64,000 nucleotides of DNA from Allosphingosinicella sp042666435 (GTDB taxonomy: Bacteria; Pseudomonadota; Alphaproteobacteria; Sphingomonadales; Sphingomonadaceae). Location of the stretch: NCBI RefSeq assembly GCF_042666435.1, contig NZ_JBHTDC010000001.1, positions 806,001 through 870,000 on the forward strand, given 5' to 3'. Numbering within the stretch: the first letter of the stretch is position 1; every line of letters starts with the position of its first letter. Made by a program: the position numbers and the translations under genes. A model generated the notes under the pieces. It was not told the DNA's origin and did not search any database. It worked only from the letters and a program-made list of their open reading frames with translations. Shown here piece after piece: positions 56,855-64,000 of the stretch.

Positions 56855-57682
56855 ATGAAGCCCGCCGACAGCGCGGCTCCCCCCGCCCGTAAAAAGGAAG
56901 GCCTGAAGGAGACCACCCGCTTCCTCCTCCTCCTCTTCCTCTTCGCGCTGATGCTGAGGAGCTTCATCGTCGCCCCGTTCAGCATTCCCTCCGGGTCGAT
57001 GCTGCCGACGATGATGATCGGCGATTATCTGTTCGTCGCCAAATGGCCCTATGGCTATTCGCGCTTCAGCCTGCCGTTCGGGATCGGCGGCTTCGACGGC
57101 CGCATCCTGGGCGATGCGCCGGAGCGCGGCGACATCGCCGTCTTCCGCTATCCCGGCGGAGGCGACGACGATTATGTCAAAAGGGTGATCGGCCTTCCGG
57201 GCGACACGGTTCAGATGAGGGGCGGCGCGCTCTGGCTCAACGGCGAGGAGGTTCCTCGCGTCCGCGTCGCCGACTGGCGGATGCCGGTCACGCCGAACAG
57301 CCCCTGCCGCACGGTCGATCCGGCGATGGCGCGGATCGTGACGGACGAACATGGCAGCCGTTTCTGCGCCTTCGACCGTTATCGCGAGACGCTCCCGAAT
57401 GGCCGCTCCCACTATATTCTCGACCAGATGGAGGGCGTCGCCGACGAGACGCCGGTCCAGGTCGTGCCCGAGGGCCATTATTTCATGATGGGCGACAATC
57501 GCGACGACAGCCTGGACAGCCGCTTCTCGCTCGCCGAGGAGGGGGTAGGCTTTCTCCCCGCCGATTATCTGATCGGCGAAGCGCTGATCGTCTTCTTCTC
57601 CACCGACGGCTCGGCCGAGTGGCTGAAGCCCTGGACCTGGGTCTCGGCGGCGCGGTGGGACCGGATCGGGGAGACCTATTGA
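56855..57682 (+). CDS. lepB: Signal peptidase I
   Basis: This 275-residue leader peptidase has one N-terminal membrane helix (TRFLLLLFLFALMLRSFIVA), the catalytic Ser in PSGSMLPTM and Lys in DYVKRVIGLPGD, and the MGDNRDDSLDSR box. The start at 56855 has GGAGAG upstream; 56837 is an alternative ATG. It leads lepB-rnc-(GIY-YIG)-era; lepB-rnc-era is a conserved bacterial operon order. Confidence 0.94.
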   Translation: MKPADSAAPPARKKEGLKETTRFLLLLFLFALMLRSFIVAPFSIPSGSMLPTMMIGDYLFVAKWPYGYSRFSLPFGIGGFDGRILGDAPERGDIAVFRYPGGGDDDYVKRVIGLPGDTVQMRGGALWLNGEEVPRVRVADWRMPVTPNSPCRTVDPAMARIVTDEHGSRFCAFDRYRETLPNGRSHYILDQMEGVADETPVQVVPEGHYFMMGDNRDDSLDSRFSLAEEGVGFLPADYLIGEALIVFFSTDGSAEWLKPWTWVSAARWDRIGETY

Positions 57683-57683
57683 G

Positions 57684-58355
57684 GTGAGCGCCCCGGAGAA
57701 TATCCTGCGCTGGATCGCCGATGCCTTGGGGCACGAACCGAAGGACGCCGCTTTGTTCACCCGCGCGCTCACCCATTCCAGCCGTGGTGACGAACATTAT
57801 GAACGGATCGAGTTTCTCGGCGACCGCGTCCTCGGCCTCGTCATGGCGACCTGGCTTTACGAATTGTTCCCGGGCGAGCCCGAGGGCAAGCTCTCCCGCC
57901 GCTTCAACGCGCTCGTCTCCGGCGAGGTCTGTGCCGAAGTGGCGCGCGAGATGGGCGTCGGCGGGCAGGCGATCCTCGGCAAGCAGGCCCGCGACGACGG
58001 CGCCGCCGACAGCGACAACGTGCTGGGCGACATCGTCGAGGCGCTGATCGGCGCCCTCTATCTGGAGGAAGGACTGGAGGCCGCCACCGCCTTCGTCCGC
58101 CGCGCCTGGGGCGAGCGCGTCAGCCTCCGCGACAAGGCGCCCCAGCACCCCAAATCGGCGCTCCAGGAATGGGCCGCCGCGCACGACCGGCGCCCGCCCG
58201 TCTACCAGCTCACCGGCCGCTCCGGCCCCCACCACGCCCCGCGCTTCATGGTCGCGGTCGAAATCGCCAATGTCGGCACCGCGAGCGCCGAAGGCCTCTC
58301 CAAACAGGAAGCCGAAACCGCGGCGGCCAAGGCCTTGCTGGAGAAACTGACGTGA
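57684..58355 (+). CDS. rnc: Ribonuclease III
   Basis: This 223-residue double-strand RNase processes rRNA precursors. The signature is HSSRGDEHYERIEFLGDRVL with the catalytic acidic residues; a second acidic cluster is DIVEALIGALYLEEG and the dsRNA-binding domain lies at the C-terminus (PKSALQEWAAAHDR, QEAETAAAKALLEKL). It starts with GTG one base after the lepB stop. The usual direct continuation into era is interrupted by a GIY-YIG element. Confidence 0.95.
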   Translation: MSAPENILRWIADALGHEPKDAALFTRALTHSSRGDEHYERIEFLGDRVLGLVMATWLYELFPGEPEGKLSRRFNALVSGEVCAEVAREMGVGGQAILGKQARDDGAADSDNVLGDIVEALIGALYLEEGLEAATAFVRRAWGERVSLRDKAPQHPKSALQEWAAAHDRRPPVYQLTGRSGPHHAPRFMVAVEIANVGTASAEGLSKQEAETAAAKALLEKLT

Positions 58356-58379
58356 GCAAAAGGTGCGCCGATTTCCGCC

Positions 58380-58753
58380 CCCCGCTTAGCCTGAGCTTGT
58401 CGAAGGCCTGCCCTTCTTTCACGAACGAACAACAATGACATTCTGGACCTACATGCTCCATTGCAACGCAGGGCGTTTTCACGTTGGCCACACCGATGAT
58501 CTCGATCGCCGCATCGCACAGCACGAAACCGGAACACTCCCGGGCTTCACCCGCGATTACCTGCCCGTGAAACTGGTTTGGTCGGAAAGCTTCCCCACCC
58601 GCTACGAAGCCCAAACGGCGGAGCGGAAACTCAAGGGGTGGAGCAGAGCAAAGAAACTTGCGCTGATACGCGGCGATTGGGACGAGATAAGCAGGCTGGC
58701 GCGTAACAAGACGGAAGAAAAGCAGGCCTTCGACAAGCTCAGGCTAAGCGGGG
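58380..58753 (+). mobile_element. GIY-YIG nuclease element with 32-bp perfect terminal inverted repeats
   Basis: Bases 58380-58411 and 58722-58753 are perfect inverted complements of 32 bases with the core CTGAGCTTGTCGAAGG. They enclose a single gene for a GIY-YIG endonuclease, whose last codons extend through the right arm. The end sequence matches the short palindromes at 46360, 50916 and 61608. No clear target-site duplication is seen. The element separates rnc and era. Confidence 0.7.
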
Positions 58754-58767
58754 AATCGGATGGTTGA
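58435..58767 (+). CDS. Small GIY-YIG endonuclease
   Basis: This 110-residue protein is of the small single-domain GIY-YIG group. The first motif is YML (Tyr6); the second reads FHVGHT, with His16 where tyrosine is usual. DDLDRRIAQH supplies the catalytic Arg and His30, and TAERKLKGWSRAKKLALI the metal-binding Glu63. Residues from about 96 (AFDKLRLSG) are encoded by the right terminal repeat. The gene overlaps the era start by eight bases. Function could be mobility of the repeats, repair or a dead remnant. Confidence 0.85.
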   Translation: MTFWTYMLHCNAGRFHVGHTDDLDRRIAQHETGTLPGFTRDYLPVKLVWSESFPTRYEAQTAERKLKGWSRAKKLALIRGDWDEISRLARNKTEEKQAFDKLRLSGESDG

Positions 58768-59662
58768 GGAAAGTTCAAAATGCGGCCTCATCGCCGTGGT
58801 CGGCGCGCCCAATGCGGGCAAGTCGACCCTGGTCAATGCGCTAGTCGGCCAGAAGGTCGCGATCGTCAGCCCGAAGGCGCAGACCACACGCGTCCGCCTG
58901 ATGGGCGTCGCCATCGAGGGCGAGTCCCAGCTCCTGCTGGTCGACACGCCCGGCATATTCGAGGCGCGCCGCCGGCTCGACCGGGCGATGGTCTCCGCGG
59001 CCTGGGGCGGCACCTCGGACGCCGATCTCATCGCGCTGGTGATCGACGCCAAGGCCGGCCTCACCCGCAAGACCGAGGCGCTGGTCCAGAGCCTCGCCGA
59101 ACGCCGCGAGCCCAAGGTGGTGATCCTCAACAAGGTCGACGTCACGCCCAAGGAGCCACTGCTCGAGCTCGCCACCCGGCTCGACGCCGCGCTGAGCCCC
59201 GAGACGATCTTCATGGTCTCCGCCACCACCGGCGACGGCCTCGCCGGCCTCAAGTCGGCGCTGGCCGCGCGGATGCCTGAAGGCCCCTGGCATTTTCCCG
59301 AGGACCAGGTCTCCGACGCCACCGACCGCATGCTCGCCGCCGAAGTCACGCGCGAGCAGCTCTACCACCAGCTCCACGCCGAGCTTCCTTATGCGAGCGC
59401 GGTCGAGACCGAGAAATATGAAGAGCGCAAGGACGGCTCGGTCGCCATCCACCAGCAGATCCTCGTCGGCCGCCCCACCCAGCGCGCCATCGTCCTGGGC
59501 AAAGGCGGCGCGCGCCTGAAGCAGATCGGCACCGCCGCGCGCGAGGAGTTGACCCAGCTCCTGGGGCGCAAGGTCCACCTCTTCCTCCACGTCAAGGTCA
59601 AGCCGGACTGGGAGGAGGACCGGGGGCTCTACCGGGAGATCGGATTGGACTGGGTGGAGTAA
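58760..59662 (+). CDS. era: GTPase Era
   Basis: This 300-residue GTPase assists 16S rRNA maturation and 30S assembly. G1 is GAPNAGKST, G3 DTPGI, G4 NKVD, and the KH domain has ILVGRPTQRAIVLGKGGARLKQIG. The ribosome site for the ATG at 58760 (GGGGA, 58750-58754) lies in the end of the inserted repeat, so the insertion has replaced the original coupling to rnc. Confidence 0.95.
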   Translation: MVEESSKCGLIAVVGAPNAGKSTLVNALVGQKVAIVSPKAQTTRVRLMGVAIEGESQLLLVDTPGIFEARRRLDRAMVSAAWGGTSDADLIALVIDAKAGLTRKTEALVQSLAERREPKVVILNKVDVTPKEPLLELATRLDAALSPETIFMVSATTGDGLAGLKSALAARMPEGPWHFPEDQVSDATDRMLAAEVTREQLYHQLHAELPYASAVETEKYEERKDGSVAIHQQILVGRPTQRAIVLGKGGARLKQIGTAAREELTQLLGRKVHLFLHVKVKPDWEEDRGLYREIGLDWVE

Positions 59663-59667
59663 TCCTT

Positions 59668-59745
59668 CGTCATCCCAGCGAAGGCTGGGATCCAGACTGT
59701 CTTCATGTCGCCGCCGCCGCTTGGATTCAGCCTTAGCTGATGACG
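59668..59745. repeat. Palindromic repeat between era and the sirtuin gene
   Basis: Arms at 59668-59696 and 59721-59745 carry the core CCAGCGAAGGCTGG and a decayed complement. It lies between convergent genes. Confidence 0.78.
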
Positions 59746-59747
59746 CC

Positions 59748-60449
59748 TTAGGACAACACCTCCTCAACCCACGCCGGGACCAAATCCCCCGCTCGCCCAA
59801 TGCGGCTTTCGTCGAAGAACAGGCTGCCCTGGCTGGGCTCCAGGTTCATCTCCAGGGTGCGGGCGCCGAGATAGCGGACGGTCTGGACGAAGCCGGCGGC
59901 GGGATAGACGGCGCCCGACGTGCCGATCGAAACGAACAGGTCCGCCTCCCTCAACGCCGCGTCGATCTCGTCCATTCGGTACGGCATCTCGCCGAACCAG
60001 ACGATGTCCGGGCGCAGCAGCCCGCTCTCCCCGCAGGCGACGCAGCTGGGCCCGTCCGCCAGCGTCTGCTCCCATGCGATCCGCCCGTCGCAGGCGAGGC
60101 ACCAGGCGGATTTGAGCTCGCCGTGCATATGCAGCACCCGGCGAGCCCCTGCCCGCTCGTGCAGGTCGTCGACATTCTGCGTGACGATCAAAAGCTCGCC
60201 CGGCCATTCCGCGTCGAGCCGCGCCAGCGCCTTGTGGGCGGCGTTCGGCTCAACCGTTCCCAGCTTCGCCCGCCGCGCGTCATAAAAGGCCTGGACCAAA
60301 GCCGGATCGCGCGCGAACGCCTCGGGCGTCGCCACATCCTCGACCCGATGCCCCTCCCACAGTCCATCCGGTCCTCGGAAAGTGGCGACGCCGCTTTCGG
60401 CCGAGATGCCCGCGCCGGTGAGGATGACGATGTTCCGGATGTCCCGCAT
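59748..60449 (-). CDS. cobB: NAD-dependent protein deacylase (sirtuin)
   Basis: This 233-residue SIR2 enzyme removes acyl groups from lysines. It has VILTGAGISAESGVATFRG, the catalytic His109 in VLHMHGELKSAWC, zinc ligands Cys117, Cys120, Cys136 and Cys139, and QNVDDLHERAG. The FYDARR segment (Tyr56, Arg59) fits the Y-x-x-R signature of desuccinylase-type sirtuins. CobB can reactivate acetylated Acs, and acs lies about 14 kb away. Confidence 0.93.
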   Translation of the reverse strand: MRDIRNIVILTGAGISAESGVATFRGPDGLWEGHRVEDVATPEAFARDPALVQAFYDARRAKLGTVEPNAAHKALARLDAEWPGELLIVTQNVDDLHERAGARRVLHMHGELKSAWCLACDGRIAWEQTLADGPSCVACGESGLLRPDIVWFGEMPYRMDEIDAALREADLFVSIGTSGAVYPAAGFVQTVRYLGARTLEMNLEPSQGSLFFDESRIGRAGDLVPAWVEEVLS

Positions 60450-60490
60450 ACGGCTCCTTAGCCGAGGGCTGGAATGTCGGGAATGGGTGG

Positions 60491-60665
60491 AAAGCTGACT
60501 CTAGCTCAGGTAAGGACACAGCCGACAACGGAGAACCTCCATGCTTGTGTCGCTTGCCAATGTCGCAATCGTTCTCGGCTTCGTGCTCTGCATCGCCACC
60601 GCGCTTGTCCTTGCGTTCAAATCGAAGTCCGAACAGCCTGACGCGTAAACGCTAGAGTCAGCTTT
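60491..60665. repeat. 15-bp perfect inverted repeat flanking a small ORF
   Basis: AAAGCTGACTCTAGC at 60491-60505 and its exact complement at 60651-60665 bracket a 36-codon reading frame. The arms are 145 bases apart. They are not related to the two common palindrome families of the window. Confidence 0.75.
60541..60648 (+). CDS. Predicted 35-residue single-helix membrane protein
   Basis: This short frame encodes a protein with one hydrophobic helix (SLANVAIVLGFVLCIATALV) and a short charged tail (KSKSEQPDA). GGAGAA lies about nine bases before the ATG. Small membrane proteins like this are common but poorly annotated. Downstream, 60650-60901 is a lower-GC stretch in which I see no gene or clear motif. 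Confidence 0.55.
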   Translation: MLVSLANVAIVLGFVLCIATALVLAFKSKSEQPDA

Positions 60666-60901
60666 GGTCGAACCCAGACATGCAGCTCAGCAATCGCTTC
60701 TGCTATCCAGCACGCGCGCGATTTTCATTTTCCTACATGCGGATTTTCCGCCAAGCTGCCTGCCATGCACGCTGCGATGTCAGATAGAGGGCCACTCCTT
60801 GATTGCCGTTCAATACGCCCGCCCTTGGCTCGACTGCTGAACAGGAATGTAGGGTTTGACATGGTGACCGTGAACATTGGGAACATTGGCGTGCGGGCCC
60901 C

Positions 60902-61594
60902 ATGCTCCGCATAGGGCTTTTGGGAGCAAGCGGGCGAATGGGGCGGGCGATCGCCGGCGCACTGGAAGTGCGTCCCGATGCCGCAATCGTCGACGACGCG
61001 CCCGACGTCTTCATCGACTTTTCGGCCCCCGACGCGCTGGAGAAGCATCTCGGCGAGGCCGTCGCGGCGGGAAAGCCGATCGTGATCGGGACCACCGGGC
61101 TTACCGCCGAGCACCAGCGGATGATCGACGACGCGGCCATGCGGACAGCCGTTCTGCAAGCGGCGAACACGTCGCTCGGCGTCAACCTTCTCGCCCATCT
61201 CGTCCGCGAAACGGCGGCGCGGCTCGGCGAGGATTGGGACATCGAGATCGTCGAGATGCACCACCGCCACAAGAAGGATGCGCCGTCGGGCACCGGGCTT
61301 CTGCTCGGCAAGGCCGCCGCCGAAGGCCGCGGGGTCGACCTCGATGCCGTCGCCGATCGCGGCCGCGACGGCATGGGCGAACGCGAGCCCGGCCGCATCG
61401 GCTTCGCCTCTCTTCGCGGCGGGTCGGTGGCCGGCGACCATCAGGTGGTCTTCGCCGGCGAAGGCGAGCGGATCGAGCTCGGCCACCGCGCCGAAAGCCG
61501 CTCCATCTTCGCCCAGGGTGCGATCCGCGCCGCCCTCTGGCTCGCGGGCAAGCCCCCGGCGCGCTACACGATGAACGATGTTTTGGGACTTTGA
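60902..61594 (+). CDS. dapB: 4-hydroxy-tetrahydrodipicolinate reductase
   Basis: This 230-residue enzyme of the lysine/diaminopimelate pathway has the NAD(P) motif IGLLGASGRMGRAIAG, VFIDFSAPDALEKH, GTTGL, the catalytic EMHHRHKKDAPSGT and FASLRGGSVAGDH. It is shorter than the E. coli enzyme (about 270), as typical in this group. The gene is followed by a palindromic repeat and nth. Confidence 0.95.
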   Translation: MLRIGLLGASGRMGRAIAGALEVRPDAAIVDDAPDVFIDFSAPDALEKHLGEAVAAGKPIVIGTTGLTAEHQRMIDDAAMRTAVLQAANTSLGVNLLAHLVRETAARLGEDWDIEIVEMHHRHKKDAPSGTGLLLGKAAAEGRGVDLDAVADRGRDGMGEREPGRIGFASLRGGSVAGDHQVVFAGEGERIELGHRAESRSIFAQGAIRAALWLAGKPPARYTMNDVLGL

Positions 61595-61607
61595 TGACCC
61601 CAGTTTC

Positions 61608-61690
61608 CGCTCAGGCTGAGCTTGTCGAAGCCCTGTTTTTCTCCTTGCGCCGGAAGGCAGGACAGCCCTTCGACAAGCTCAGGGTGGGCG
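61608..61690. repeat. Short inverted repeat of the CTGAGCTTGTCGA family between dapB and nth
   Basis: Arms at 61608-61636 and 61660-61690 share GCTGAGCTTGTCGAAG cores with a loop of about 24 bases. It closely matches the ends of the GIY-YIG element at 58380-58753, but without a gene. Confidence 0.88.
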
Positions 61691-61699
61691 GGTGAGGCA

Positions 61700-64000
<2,301 letters not shown>

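Overview
The window is high-GC alphaproteobacterial DNA. It most likely comes from a sphingomonad (Sphingomonadaceae or a close family). The grounds are a split ATP synthase operon (atpHAGDC without atpBEF), PhaR next to a PHA synthase-like gene, promoters of the EcfG general-stress type (GGAAC-N16-CGTT), and the dispersed palindromic repeats and protein families typical of that group. Genus and species cannot be read from the sequence.

Left end (1-4.6 kb): the 3' part of priA, a variable interval carrying a CbrC-like gene and a small membrane-protein gene, and the convergent DUF1203-ada pair. The interval is a mosaic. The 3' ends of both flanking genes occur twice, in the order priA end - cargo 1 - DUF1203 end - priA end - cargo 2 - DUF1203 end. 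Next come atpHAGDC (4.6-9.5 kb), a standalone CpaF-type ATPase, an exported methyltransferase-like protein, a PHA locus (phaR, short phaC, thiolase; 12.9-15.8 kb) and a PRC-barrel gene with a stress promoter.

Middle (16-34 kb): a minus-strand run of csaA, an MFS transporter, alr, mlaE, mlaF and a phosphoesterase. It is followed by a glycosyltransferase, membrane proteins, a zinc-peptidase-like protein, a PadR regulator with a palindromic operator, rarA, a serine hydrolase, an MscS-like channel protein, tRNA-Thr(TGT), a second MFS transporter of the same subfamily, a GNAT enzyme and a SleB/CwlJ hydrolase.

35-43.7 kb is the most individual chromosomal stretch. A two-gene operon (haem-oxygenase-like diiron protein plus a redoxin/2OG-Fe(II) oxygenase fusion) sits behind an EcfG-type promoter. 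Beside it is an ECF sigma/anti-sigma pair with a subtilase, a glycine-rich exported protein and an outer-membrane barrel; three promoters there share GGGATTAAAC-N13-CGTT. After these come a DUF3182 protein and its hydrolase partner.

43.8-62.4 kb is metabolic and housekeeping: acs, GST, SDR, aromatic aminotransferase, glutathione-dependent formaldehyde oxidation (frmA, fghA), hmgA, gor, pgi, lepB-rnc-era, a sirtuin, dapB and nth. A 374-bp element with 32-bp perfect terminal inverted repeats and a GIY-YIG nuclease gene is inserted between rnc and era. Shorter palindromes with the same end sequence lie between frmA and fghA, between dapB and nth, and beside the XRE gene, so it looks like a nuclease-bearing element with small non-autonomous relatives.

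Right end: tRNA-Arg(CCG) overlaps both the 3' end of nth and the 3' end of a large serine integrase gene that runs off the window. This marks the border of an integrated element whose cargo lies beyond base 64000.

Palindromic repeats are annotated individually. They fall into a family with cores like CCAGCGAAAGCTGG and a family with the core CTGAGCTTGTCGAAGG.
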